Shown here one piece after another: positions 1-8,314 of a DNA stretch of 46,324 nucleotides. Position 1 is the first letter of the stretch, and the number at the start of each line of letters is the position of its first letter. The translations under genes were made by a program, and so were the position numbers. The stretch is from positions 1-46,324 of the forward strand of contig CAMFCQ010000012.1 in assembly GCA_945948915.1 (NCBI GenBank), in the 5' to 3' direction. The notes under the pieces were generated by a model. The model had not been told where the DNA came from. It searched no databases and saw nothing but the letters and a program-made list of their open reading frames with translations. Origin of the DNA: an uncultured Clostridia bacterium. GTDB taxonomy: Bacteria > Bacillota > Clostridia > Christensenellales > Aristaeellaceae.

Positions 1-522
1 AAATTACCGATATGAGAGGTATAAATCGGTCTAATATAAGACTCAAACCTTAATTTTTACATCTCCGGGGTTAAGAATTACATCTTTTCTATTCGTAAGG
101 TTCTTTCGTAGGATAAATGATACAACTCTGAGATTGTGAATAAGAAAAAACGATAAGTAATGATTCTATCGTTTCGATTGTATGTATTATTAGCCTTCAT
201 ATGTTATTATTAAATAAAAAATACGAATGAGGAATAATATGATAACATTATTAGTTAAAATTATTCACTGTCAATGATGGTTAAGTGAAAATGGTTTATA
301 TCGAATAGTATTCATCAGATATATGGATAGATAATAAGAAATGCACGAAAAATGCGGTTGAAAATAAATGTTGAAACCATTTAGCATTCAAATTCAAAAC
401 TGTTTTTTAGATAATCGACATCTAAAAAGTGCTATTTACAGAAAAATTAAACCGTGATACTATACAGCCACATCAAGCGAACAACACAAAACAAAACGAA
501 AAGAAGAAAGGAACAAACCACT
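1..522. other. AT-rich non-coding left region of the mobile element with operon promoter
   Basis: No convincing gene is seen here; the few ORFs lack ribosome binding sites. The sequence is strongly AT-rich, unlike the chromosome to the right. Positions about 50-95 carry, in inverted orientation, the same GATGTAA-containing motifs that recur at 12093-12160 beside the integrase gene. A plausible sigma-A promoter for the first gene is TTTACA (435-440), 17 bp, TACTAT (458-463), giving a leader of about 50 nt before the ATG at 523. No duplicate of the tRNA-Arg 3' end is visible, so the left attachment site is probably outside the window. Confidence 0.5.
435..463 (+). promoter_or_regulatory. Putative sigma-A promoter of the tandem-paralog operon
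   Basis: TTTACA at 435-440 and TACTAT at 458-463 are separated by 17 bp. It is placed to drive the genes starting at 523. Inferred from consensus match only. Confidence 0.5.
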
Positions 523-966
523 ATGAAAAACTCCACTCCCCGCATCGACCGCGCCAAGAAGACCATCTATGCTACGAAGTCCTTCCTCATCAAAGCCGGA
601 CAGTTTGGCACGACCGAGTTCAACACCCTGAACGATATGCTGAAAACCTTCTCCGGCTTCAAGGTTGAGGAAGAGAAGATTGCCCGCAACGCCAGCAAGG
701 AAGCCTACGGCAACCTGACCTACGCAGTAATGAAAGCATTCATCGAGAGCTACGAAACGAACGACATCAAGCGCAAAGCGATGCTGGAGGAATACGAAGC
801 CATCAAGACCGTATCCAAGACCCAGCGCGGCGCATACGCCTTTGTCAAGAGTTGGTTCCTGAAGAAGTATAAGGATGAGTTCGACCGCCGCAAGAAGGAA
901 CTTGAGGACAATCGCCGCGAGGCCAAGGAAGCCCATCTGCTCTACACTCCCGCTACTGCTAACTGA
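523..966 (+). CDS. Hypothetical protein, tandem paralog family member 1
   Basis: The 147-residue protein is not recognised. The start at 523 is chosen because GAAAGGA (506-512) precedes it; an upstream in-frame ATG has no such site. It is rich in Lys, Glu and Arg and lacks a signal peptide or membrane segment, so it is likely cytosolic. It shares a three-part pattern with the next two genes: an N-terminal block (IYATKSF, then FGTTEFN), a central LTYAVM, and a C-terminal FVKSWF. This makes it one of three tandem diverged paralogs. It is the first gene of a tightly packed operon (21 bp to the next). Function unknown; the setting is a mobile element, so an anti-defence, regulatory or structural role is only speculation. 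Confidence 0.8.
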   Translation: MKNSTPRIDRAKKTIYATKSFLIKAGQFGTTEFNTLNDMLKTFSGFKVEEEKIARNASKEAYGNLTYAVMKAFIESYETNDIKRKAMLEEYEAIKTVSKTQRGAYAFVKSWFLKKYKDEFDRRKKELEDNRREAKEAHLLYTPATAN

Positions 967-987
967 TAGAAAGAGAGGAACAACAAT

Positions 988-1416
988 ATGAAGCGCAATC
1001 ACACCTACGAAATCAACCTCATCAATAAGACCGTCGTTGTCTCCAAGGAGTTTATGGATATGGCTACCCAGTATGGAAGCAAAGAGTTCAAACTGCTGGA
1101 TAACTTCCAGAAGATGGGGCTGCGGATTATCAACCAGACCCGCACGAAGAAGGCGGCAAAGCCGGAAGAAGAAAAGCTGCTGACCTACAAGATGATGCGC
1201 GACTATCTGGCGATGCTGGATGACGCTGATGATATGCTGGCAATGTTTGACACCCTGCGCGCTGGCTACAAGAGCGACGCGAAGCGCCTTAAGAAGATGA
1301 ACGAATGGTTCCACGCCGAATGCCCGCGCTATGGTGCTGTGCCTGAATTCGATGACAACTTCCGCATCGTCCGCAACCCCAATCCCATTCTCACTCCCAT
1401 TGCTGCCAACAACTAA
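988..1416 (+). CDS. Hypothetical protein, tandem paralog family member 2
   Basis: This 142-residue cytosolic-type protein of unknown function has its start supported by AGAGAGGA (971-978). It aligns by pattern with the preceding and following proteins: VVVSKEF and YGSKEF near the N-terminus, LTYKMM in the middle and MNEWF near the C-terminus. Overall identity is low, indicating old duplications. The C-terminal tail (IVRNPNPILTPIAANN) is Pro/Asn-rich. It is cotranscribed with its neighbours, with 26 bp to the next start. Confidence 0.8.
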   Translation: MKRNHTYEINLINKTVVVSKEFMDMATQYGSKEFKLLDNFQKMGLRIINQTRTKKAAKPEEEKLLTYKMMRDYLAMLDDADDMLAMFDTLRAGYKSDAKRLKKMNEWFHAECPRYGAVPEFDDNFRIVRNPNPILTPIAANN

Positions 1417-1442
1417 CAAAGAGAAAGAAGAGGTAAAACATT

Positions 1443-2015
1443 ATGAATAAGCAGATTATCAACGCCGCTATGAAGCAGTCCGGTCATTACGCTGACACCA
1501 CCAACGGTATCCTGTATGTCTCCAAGTCCTTCCAGACCAACGCAAACTACTACGGCACGAACGAATACAACAAGATGAACGAAATCCTCGCTACCTATCC
1601 CGATATGAAGATTGAACTCTATGCCGCTACCCGCAAGAAGCGCCTGACCTATGAGATGATGGAAGTCTTCATCCGCATTATGCCGGATGCCGAAGAGAAC
1701 TTTGCCGAGTATAAGCGCGTCAGGAAGATGAGTGTCGCCTACAAGAGCCCCTACAAGTTCGTAGAAGACTGGTTTGCCAAGCAGTTTCCTTACTACGGTC
1801 AGTTCTTCGTGGAAGAGAACGGCGAAGCCAAGTGGAATGTCGTTGCGGCATTTGAAAAGGCGAAGGAACAGGCAGAAGCCAAGAAGAACAAAACGGCGGG
1901 AAAGGATGGCGAAACCAATATCAAAAAGGAAGAAGGCGCTGCCGCCAAGAAGAACGAAGCAGCGGCAAAGACCACCGAAACCAGCGCCGAACAGGAAGAA
2001 GGTGCTGCCGCGTGA
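1443..2015 (+). CDS. Hypothetical protein, tandem paralog family member 3 with Lys/Glu/Ala tail
   Basis: This 190-residue protein belongs to the same family as the two upstream: ILYVSKSF, YYGTNEYN, LTYEMM and YKFVEDWF are the matching blocks. It differs by a C-terminal extension from about residue 140 that is low-complexity, rich in Ala, Lys and Glu, and contains two imperfect copies of a K/E-EEGAAA unit, so it is probably disordered or helical. The start is preceded by AGAAGAGG. The stop overlaps the start of the next gene by 4 nt (ATGA-type), so translation is probably coupled. Confidence 0.8.
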   Translation: MNKQIINAAMKQSGHYADTTNGILYVSKSFQTNANYYGTNEYNKMNEILATYPDMKIELYAATRKKRLTYEMMEVFIRIMPDAEENFAEYKRVRKMSVAYKSPYKFVEDWFAKQFPYYGQFFVEENGEAKWNVVAAFEKAKEQAEAKKNKTAGKDGETNIKKEEGAAAKKNEAAAKTTETSAEQEEGAAA

Positions 2016-2221
2016 ATTACGAAATCCTGATTGCTGTCATCATCGGTATGCCGGAAAAAGAAATGATTGGCTACTACGATGAAGAGGATTGCGAATGCTG
2101 TTATGACTATGTGTCTCATACCGACCCCGAAACAATACTTATGACGTTAGAGGAAGCTGGATTTGACTGGAAAAACCTGCGGCGAGAGCATACTTCAATG
2201 CTCTTGCCTTTTTTCTTGTAG
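2012..2221 (+). CDS. Small acidic hypothetical protein
   Basis: This 69-residue ORF starts within the ATGA overlap with the preceding gene, consistent with translational coupling. It is acidic (EEDCECCYDYVSHTDPE) with a CxCC cluster that could bind a metal, and ends in a hydrophobic stretch. No family is recognised. It is kept because of the coupling and its position at the end of the operon; it could still be a chance ORF. Confidence 0.5.
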   Translation: MNYEILIAVIIGMPEKEMIGYYDEEDCECCYDYVSHTDPETILMTLEEAGFDWKNLRREHTSMLLPFFL

Positions 2222-2744
2222 GGGAAAACACTCTGCCGGGGAAAGGCGCTTCCATCACTTCCAAGGTGTAGGAAGGAAAGAGAATTAAGAATAGTAATTA
2301 AAGGTATTGCATTTCTCGTTCCTCTTCCTTCTTGGCGCAGGGATGTCTCTCGCCCAAAACGCAAAAGGGGAACCGCCCGCGCTGCGCGCAGGGGTTCCCG
2401 GATACAAGGCATTTTGTGAAGATAGGAGGCTATTTTTTCGCAGTTGTATTTTTGCCGAAACCGGGGGTCTTACTATATGAAGACCCCCGGATTTGGCAGT
2501 TGAGGGTATGAAAACAGTTGTAGTTGGAATTGGATAAATGTTCTGGAACTCCTGCGGCGCTTGCGACGCGGGAGTTCCGCTTTTTGTAGTAGGAAATTGG
2601 TCGAAGGAAGACCCGCGGCAAAGCCGCAGGTCTTCGATGGTAGATACTCTTTTCGCGCAGCGCATAGGCGGCGACGCAGGAGCCGCAAAGAGCGTCAGCG
2701 TCCTGCTCCGGTGCGAAGCGCCGGTGCTTGACGGCTGGCGCGAT
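2222..2744. other. Intergenic region with a series of strong GC-rich hairpins
   Basis: This 520-bp gap between convergent transcription units has no supported gene. It holds at least four separate inverted repeats: 2368-2399 (GGGAACC/GGTTCCC), 2454-2497 (18-nt arms around CCGGGGGTCTT, two mismatches), 2545-2578 (GGAACTCC/GGAGTTCC, followed by a T-run) and 2607-2635 (GAAGACC/GGTCTTC). Only the third looks like an intrinsic terminator. The others could be structured RNA or a recombination, transfer or replication site. Confidence 0.6.
2545..2586 (+). terminator. Rho-independent terminator of the paralog operon
   Basis: GGAACTCCTGCG pairs with CGCGGGAGTTCC with one internal mismatch, and the stem is followed by GCTTTTTG. 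It is oriented to end transcription from the 523-2221 operon. Confidence 0.6.
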
Positions 2745-3980
2745 TCAGGGCTTGCGGATAATGACATAATGACGGTTGTTGGAGCGCCCATAGTCGATAT
2801 CATAGCCGCTTGCCTCTATGCGGCTCCATTGTTTGTCGTAGGAAAGGTAGTGTCCCTTCTTGTCCTTGATGGAGAAGTAAAGCCGCAGTTTGCGCTTGTC
2901 TTCTTCGAAGAGCTGGATGTCGAGAAACTCATCAGGAACAATAAGGGGTTCGTCGGTATCGCGGTCAAAGAGATAAAGCGTTTCAAGGTCGCCCCTGTAT
3001 CGTCCCCTTGCTTGTGTGATGTTGGTAGGCGTGGTGGTGTGCGCGATGAAGTAGTCCATCTGCCCGCGTATGTTGATGCTGGTTTCGCAACTGGCATTGA
3101 AGATAAACAGGTCGTATTCAGGTGGCACTTCTTCGTGCTGGAGGATGTAGGCACGCGCCCGCAGTTGTTCGTCGTTGAGGGGGGTGTCTGTGTTCGCGGC
3201 GCTCCATATACAAATGGGATGGCGGCCCGCCGCCTTTGCTTGTTCCTCGCACTTTTTCATCATCTCAATGTGCTTCACATACAGCATCCCGCGCTTGCCT
3301 TCTGGTATTTGCGAAAACAGTTGCGGCAGGCTGCTGTATGGGCGCACTTCTTTGTTCTCGTATTGCCGCAGGATGGATTGGTCGATGGGAACGATGTGCT
3401 GCGGGCAAGCAAGCCTTTCAAGCGGTTCCGGCGTTGCGGTAATACCCACAACCAATGTGCGCCCGCCCGATGCGGCTTCACATATGGCGTCTCGTGCTAT
3501 GCTGGCAAAGTTGGGTTCGGGGCTGTATGTTGGGAACAGAACGATGTTGTGCGCTTCATCACAGATGATGACCTCAAAGTTTGCGGCAAAGTCTGGATTG
3601 CGCTGTATCCACGCGCCAAACTGTGCGTAAGTGGATACGACCGTTTTGTTGGGGCGGTCTTCTTCTCCAAAAGGCAAATGGGTTGTGCCTGCGTGCTGCT
3701 CGAAAAACACATAGGGGCGGGTCAGGGCTTCGTTCTGCGCCAGACGCAGATTGCCGTTTTGAGTATCAATGAGAAACAGCGCCTTGTGCGGTGATGATGC
3801 CAAGGCCGCGATGGTATTGATGGCGGCGGTTGTTTTACCGCTGCCGCAGGGTGCGACAACCAGATTGAATGTGCCGCGCTGGAAAGAGGATGGAGACAGG
3901 ACATCCTTTAAGAAAAAACCAGATTTCAAGAGGAAATTCACCTCGATATAGTAGTCAGGTGGAAGAGCGGTTCTCTCCAC
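2745..3980 (-). CDS. SF2 (DEAD/DEAH-type) helicase-like ATPase
   Basis: This 411-residue predicted nucleic-acid-dependent ATPase of superfamily 2 has a Walker A motif APCGSGKTT around residues 43-51, Walker B DEAH at 141-144, motif III GITATP near 172-177 and an arginine-finger motif QARGRYRG near 330. It is short for a helicase and has no recognisable accessory domain, so its substrate is unknown. The apparent start is a GTG at 3980 with no ribosome binding site. A consensus promoter (TTGAAA, 17 bp, TATAAT at 3992-3997) would place the transcript start only about 5 nt upstream. An internal TTG at 3929, preceded by GAGGTG, is an alternative start. The gene is transcribed alone, convergent with the paralog operon. 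Confidence 0.8.
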   Translation of the reverse strand: MERTALPPDYYIEVNFLLKSGFFLKDVLSPSSFQRGTFNLVVAPCGSGKTTAAINTIAALASSPHKALFLIDTQNGNLRLAQNEALTRPYVFFEQHAGTTHLPFGEEDRPNKTVVSTYAQFGAWIQRNPDFAANFEVIICDEAHNIVLFPTYSPEPNFASIARDAICEAASGGRTLVVGITATPEPLERLACPQHIVPIDQSILRQYENKEVRPYSSLPQLFSQIPEGKRGMLYVKHIEMMKKCEEQAKAAGRHPICIWSAANTDTPLNDEQLRARAYILQHEEVPPEYDLFIFNASCETSINIRGQMDYFIAHTTTPTNITQARGRYRGDLETLYLFDRDTDEPLIVPDEFLDIQLFEEDKRKLRLYFSIKDKKGHYLSYDKQWSRIEASGYDIDYGRSNNRHYVIIRKP

Positions 3981-3991
3981 TTGCTGATTAT

Positions 3992-4020
3992 ATTATAACA
4001 TCAATTTTCTATCGTTTCAA
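3992..4020 (-). promoter_or_regulatory. Sigma-A promoter of the SF2 helicase gene
   Basis: On the minus strand, TTGAAA is followed after 17 bp by TATAAT (3992-3997 on the plus coordinate). The -10 box lies about 11 bp from the annotated GTG, implying a nearly leaderless mRNA or a downstream start. Confidence 0.6.
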
Positions 4021-4072
4021 ATTTCCATAACACCAAAAAAGACAAGTGTGCGTAAACGCCTTGTCTTATATT

Positions 4073-4327
4073 TTATTGTTTTTTCTGACCGGAAGAGGTT
4101 CCGTTCTTCTCGTTGATACGGTCAATCTCGCTCTGAACGAGTTTGCCCAGGGTCTTATCATCGAGTTCGACTTCTTCTTTTGCGGTCGCATCGGCAGAGA
4201 CGGACTTATCAGCAAACGCATTGAAAATTGCTTGCTTTTCAGCGAGCATATCCATAATTCGTTCGTCAATCGTGTTTTCACACAACAACCGATAGACAAG
4301 CACATTGCGGGCTTGTCGTGTTCCCAA
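4073..4327 (-). pseudogene. Remnant of SNF2-family helicase (C-terminal end only)
   Basis: The 84-residue reading frame contains VLVYRLLCENTIDERIMDM followed by a segment ending in AIFNAFADKSV. This is typical of the end of the helicase C domain in SNF2-like helicases, which normally exceed 500 residues. Upstream on the same strand (4328 onwards) the reading frame is interrupted and no helicase motifs are found, so only the 3' end survives. In Bacillus subtilis a YeeA-type methylase gene lies beside a helicase gene, so this fragment next to the MmeI/YeeA-like gene may be a relic of such a pairing (inference). Confidence 0.65.
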
Positions 4328-4488
4328 CAGCGAACCGCATACAGGGATGCGTGGAGTTTATCTGCCGAATCCTGCTGTGAAACGTGTGTCATTGCTTTGC
4401 AGCATAACGATTGCAACATAGCTCTTTATGCTGTAAAATATTGGATATACTCTATTTGAGCGTCCAGACACAAAGAGGAGGCCCCAAC

Positions 4489-7296
4489 ATGACTGATGCA
4501 CAGCAGAGAGCAGCGGCGAAAAAGTTTGCGGAGGATTGGACAGGCAAGGGTTATGAAAAGGGTGAGAGCCAGAAGTTCTGGATGGCCCTGCTTCATCATG
4601 TCTACGGTGTTGAAGAACCGGAGAGCTTCATTTCTTTTGAAGACCAGGTGCATCTTGACCATACGAGTTTCATCGATGGATACATCGCTTCTACGAAAGT
4701 GATGATTGAACAGAAGGGCTTGGGCAAGGACTTGAAAAAGCCTATCAGGCAGTCTGATGGTTCTTTGCTCACGCCATTCCAACAGGCCAAGCGTTATATC
4801 TCAGAACTTCCTTTATCCAAGCATCCGCGCTGGGTTATTACCTGCAACTTTGGCTGCTTCCATATCTATGACATGGAAAAGCCGCACGGCGAACCAGAAG
4901 TGTTGATGTTGGAGGATTTGCCGACGGATTATTATCGCTTGCAATTCCTTGTGGATACCGGCGACGAACACATCCGCAAGGAGATGGCGGTTTCCATTCA
5001 GGCAGGCAAGCTGGTTGGCATGATTTATGACGCCTTCCTTAAGCAATATCGCAATCCTGAAAAGCCTGAATCACTCAAAAGTCTGAATATGCTCTGCGTT
5101 CGTCTGGTCTTCTGTCTGTATGCGGAGGATGCGGGCATCTTTGGCAAACATCAGATGTTCCACAATTATCTGGAGGGTGTCGCAATCAAGGATGCGCGCG
5201 AAAAGTTGATTAACCTGTTCCGCGTGCTGGATACCAAACCGGAAGACCGCGACCCGTATATGAATGAGGATTTGGCAGCCTTCCCCTATGTGAACGGTGG
5301 CCTGTTCTCTGATGAGAATATCGAGATTCCGCACTTCACACAGGAGATTATGGATTTGCTGCTTCGCAAATGCAGCGACGATTTCAATTGGAGCGAAATC
5401 AGCCCGACCATCTTTGGCGCTGTGTTTGAAAGCACGTTGAATCCCGAAACCAGACGTAGCGGTGGCATGCATTATACGTCAATAGAAAATATTCATAAGG
5501 TTATTGACCCGCTGTTCCTTGACGAGCTGCGCAAAGAACTGGAAGAAATCAAGGCGATTACGGTCAACCGCACACTTACGATGCGGCTGGAGGCCTATCA
5601 GAAGAAGTTGGCGAATTTGATTTTCCTTGACCCGGCCTGCGGTTCAGGCAATTTCTTAACGGAAACTTATATCTCCCTGCGCAGGCTGGAGAATGAAGTT
5701 ATCCGCTGTCTGCTGGATGCGAAGATGGGCGCAAAGGGAACTGCCGGGCAGATTGCCTTTGGCCTTGATGGAGAACTGAACCCGATTCAAGTCAGCATTC
5801 AGCAGTTCTACGGTATCGAGATTAACGACTTTGCCGCGACTGTTGCAAAGACCGCGCTCTGGATTGCTGAAAGCCAGATGATGAAGCAGACCGAAGATGT
5901 TATTCATATGCCGCTGGATTTCCTGCCGCTCAAGAGTTATGTCAATATCGTGGAAGGCAATGCGCTCCGTCTGGATTGGGGAGAGGTTGTTCCGAAAGAC
6001 AAGCTGAATTACATCATGGGTAATCCGCCGTTTGTAGGAGCGCGCATGATGGAACAGGGCAGCATTCAGAAAAAGGAAGTGCAGGACATCTTTGGGCAAA
6101 TCAAGGATGTGCAAGACCTTGATTATGTGACCTGTTGGTATAAACTGGCAGCAGAGATGATGCAAGATACAAAGATTGAAACATGCTTTGTGTCTACGAA
6201 TTCTATCTGCCAGGGGGCACAGGTGCCGATTTTGTGGAATGTGCTGCTGAACGAGTATGGTGTGCGCATCAATTTCGCTTATCAAACTTTCAAGTGGGGC
6301 AGCGAATCAAATGACCAAGCCGCCGTCCATTGCGTTATCATCGGTTTTGCGCTGCATGATAGGAAGAACAAGTTGCTATATGGTTCACAGAATATCCCTA
6401 AGGTTGTTAGTAATATCAGTCCCTATCTCACAGAGGGTACGGATTGCTTTGTCGTTGCGGTAAAAGAGGCGATTTGCGGTAATCCGAAGATGATTTTCGG
6501 CAATCAGCCGCGCGACGGCGGACACTTCATTCTGACCGAAGAAGAACACGATGACATTCTTCGACGTGAACCTGCTTTGGAGAAGTGGATTCATCCCTAT
6601 ATGGGAGCAGATGAGTTCATCAAGGGAAAGAAGCGCTATTGCCTTTGGCTTGTTCATGCGTCTCCTGTTGAAATTGCAAAGAGCAAGATTCTTTCTGCAA
6701 AGGTTGATGCCGTCCGTACATTCCGCTTGGAATCCAAAGCAAAGACAACTAACGGCTATGCTAAAGTACCGCATTGCTTTGCACAGATGACGCAGCCGGA
6801 AGGTCAGGACTACCTCATCGTGCCAAGTGTATCATCGGAACGCAGAAGGTATATACCGATAGGTTTTCTGTCTGGGGAGGTTATTGCCTCAAATGCAGTT
6901 CAGATTGTACCCGGAGCAACCTTGTACCACTTTGGCGTGCTGACTTCTAATGTACATATGGCATGGATGCGTACTGTTGCTGGACGTCTGAAGAGCGATT
7001 ACCGCTATTCAAAGGAAATCGTATATAACACATTCCCTTGGCCTACGCCCACCGACGCCCAAAAGGCTGCTATCGAAAAAACTGCCCAAGCCATCCTGGA
7101 TGCCCGCGCAGCATACGCGGATTGCAGTTACTCTGATTTGTATGGAGACAAGATGTACCTGTTTACAAAGTTGGTGCAAGCTCATCAGGCTAATGACAAG
7201 GCTGTCATGCAGGCCTATGGCTTCTGGGGCAGCGTCAAGACCGAAAGTGACTGCGTGGCACGGCTGATGGAGATGTATGCGGGAATGGTAAAGTAA
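4489..7296 (+). CDS. MmeI/YeeA-like single-chain restriction-modification enzyme (type IIL-like)
   Basis: The 935-residue protein matches the size of MmeI-family enzymes, which join nuclease, adenine methyltransferase and DNA recognition in one chain. The start at 4489 is preceded by GAGGAGG. Near the N-terminus D63, E74 and K76 form a D-X10-E-X-K arrangement, close to the D-X9-EXK nuclease site described for MmeI. The methyltransferase has SAM-binding motif I DPACGSGNF near residues 380-389 and catalytic motif IV NPPF at 512-515, typical of N6-adenine methylation. A large C-terminal part (about 620-935) would be the target-recognition and C-terminal region. It should methylate one strand of its site and cut unmodified DNA, protecting the element or host. 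Two unknown genes follow in the same operon (13 bp to the next). Confidence 0.85.
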   Translation: MTDAQQRAAAKKFAEDWTGKGYEKGESQKFWMALLHHVYGVEEPESFISFEDQVHLDHTSFIDGYIASTKVMIEQKGLGKDLKKPIRQSDGSLLTPFQQAKRYISELPLSKHPRWVITCNFGCFHIYDMEKPHGEPEVLMLEDLPTDYYRLQFLVDTGDEHIRKEMAVSIQAGKLVGMIYDAFLKQYRNPEKPESLKSLNMLCVRLVFCLYAEDAGIFGKHQMFHNYLEGVAIKDAREKLINLFRVLDTKPEDRDPYMNEDLAAFPYVNGGLFSDENIEIPHFTQEIMDLLLRKCSDDFNWSEISPTIFGAVFESTLNPETRRSGGMHYTSIENIHKVIDPLFLDELRKELEEIKAITVNRTLTMRLEAYQKKLANLIFLDPACGSGNFLTETYISLRRLENEVIRCLLDAKMGAKGTAGQIAFGLDGELNPIQVSIQQFYGIEINDFAATVAKTALWIAESQMMKQTEDVIHMPLDFLPLKSYVNIVEGNALRLDWGEVVPKDKLNYIMGNPPFVGARMMEQGSIQKKEVQDIFGQIKDVQDLDYVTCWYKLAAEMMQDTKIETCFVSTNSICQGAQVPILWNVLLNEYGVRINFAYQTFKWGSESNDQAAVHCVIIGFALHDRKNKLLYGSQNIPKVVSNISPYLTEGTDCFVVAVKEAICGNPKMIFGNQPRDGGHFILTEEEHDDILRREPALEKWIHPYMGADEFIKGKKRYCLWLVHASPVEIAKSKILSAKVDAVRTFRLESKAKTTNGYAKVPHCFAQMTQPEGQDYLIVPSVSSERRRYIPIGFLSGEVIASNAVQIVPGATLYHFGVLTSNVHMAWMRTVAGRLKSDYRYSKEIVYNTFPWPTPTDAQKAAIEKTAQAILDARAAYADCSYSDLYGDKMYLFTKLVQAHQANDKAVMQAYGFWGSVKTESDCVARLMEMYAGMVK

Positions 7297-7309
7297 GAAA
7301 GGAGAATAT

Positions 7310-8311
7310 ATGATACTAATCCGGGGGTTTAACCAAGAAAGGTTTGCCCGTGATATCGAAAAGGGAAGAATTGGATTTCGTGATTTGCTCACGACTCTGT
7401 TGTATCCAGAAAATAACGGATATAAACAATCTGATTACTATGAAAAATTCCTTGTTGAGGCTGCTGCAATGGTAAGCCCCTTTGAACTTGATTATGAGGA
7501 TGCCTCGGACGAAATCAAAAGACAACTAAACTTGCTCTTCAACCCTTTCATCCCACACTTTTACCTATCTTATTTTCACATACTTAATCATCAGTCCGAG
7601 AATTGGCTTGACCAAAACTTCAGCGATGACTCGCATTTCATCTATGCAATTCCAAAACTTCAGAAATTGGACAATGTGAATGTGGATGAAATGCTATATG
7701 GGCGCAACATGATTGGTAGCAAAATGGTTTATCTTCCCAAGAAGGGCATAGCGCGAACCAATGAAATGGCCATCCATAAGGCTGGAATGGTTTATCTGAT
7801 GCAAAACGAGCTGGATGCTTGTCACCGGAAAGGTACCAAAGTTACAGTGGATATTGCTGAAGCTCTGAGCAATATGATAATGGCTGTTTGTTGCGAAGCG
7901 TTTGCACGCCGCTGTGATGATAGGTTTGACGAAAGTGAAAACGAATTTCGTATCATCTACAAAACACCCACACCTTATTCGACTGACGAAGGGGTATTTT
8001 CTGCAGACAAGGAGCGTCCATTTTCTGCTTTGGTAGATGGCATTCCGTATGAGGGCACTTTTTTTCACAAATCATTTGCGATGCTTGATGGGTATTACCA
8101 GACCAGTAATCTGCTGCTTGAGACTCATAGCCCCATGGTTGCTGAACCCATAACAACCATTAAACATGTGATTGACAATAAAAGAAATTTTAGGCTATTG
8201 CCACATTTTCTTTCGGTCAATATCATGCATTCGTTTAGCCAATATGGGTATATCGGGAATAAAGAGAAGTGCCGAAAGTTTATAGAGAATAAACTAAAGG
8301 AAGGAACATGA
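7310..8311 (+). CDS. Hypothetical protein in the restriction-modification operon
   Basis: This 333-residue protein of unknown family has its start preceded by AAAGGAG (7298-7304) and lies 13 bp after the R-M gene, so it is cotranscribed. There is no signal peptide or clear membrane segment. Composition is balanced with many Asn, Tyr and Phe. Scattered Cys/His residues (for example MAVCCEAFARRCDD near residue 190) do not form an obvious metal site. No catalytic motif is recognised. Position suggests an accessory of the restriction system or a separate defence component; this is inference. Confidence 0.75.
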   Translation: MILIRGFNQERFARDIEKGRIGFRDLLTTLLYPENNGYKQSDYYEKFLVEAAAMVSPFELDYEDASDEIKRQLNLLFNPFIPHFYLSYFHILNHQSENWLDQNFSDDSHFIYAIPKLQKLDNVNVDEMLYGRNMIGSKMVYLPKKGIARTNEMAIHKAGMVYLMQNELDACHRKGTKVTVDIAEALSNMIMAVCCEAFARRCDDRFDESENEFRIIYKTPTPYSTDEGVFSADKERPFSALVDGIPYEGTFFHKSFAMLDGYYQTSNLLLETHSPMVAEPITTIKHVIDNKRNFRLLPHFLSVNIMHSFSQYGYIGNKEKCRKFIENKLKEGT

Positions 8312-8314
8312 CGT

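Noticed and set aside
460-1419. 319-codon minus-strand frame opposite the first two paralogs
   Set aside because: Runs across two plus-strand genes with proper ribosome binding sites; composition typical of a shadow.
2222-2400. Extension of the small ORF past its TAG at 2219-2221 as amber read-through
   Set aside because: Downstream in-frame sequence has no protein-like character and is followed by hairpins; a chance open stretch.
2538-3794. 418-codon plus-strand frame opposite the SF2 helicase gene
   Set aside because: Crosses the hairpin region and a terminator; the minus strand carries Walker A, DEAH and motif VI.
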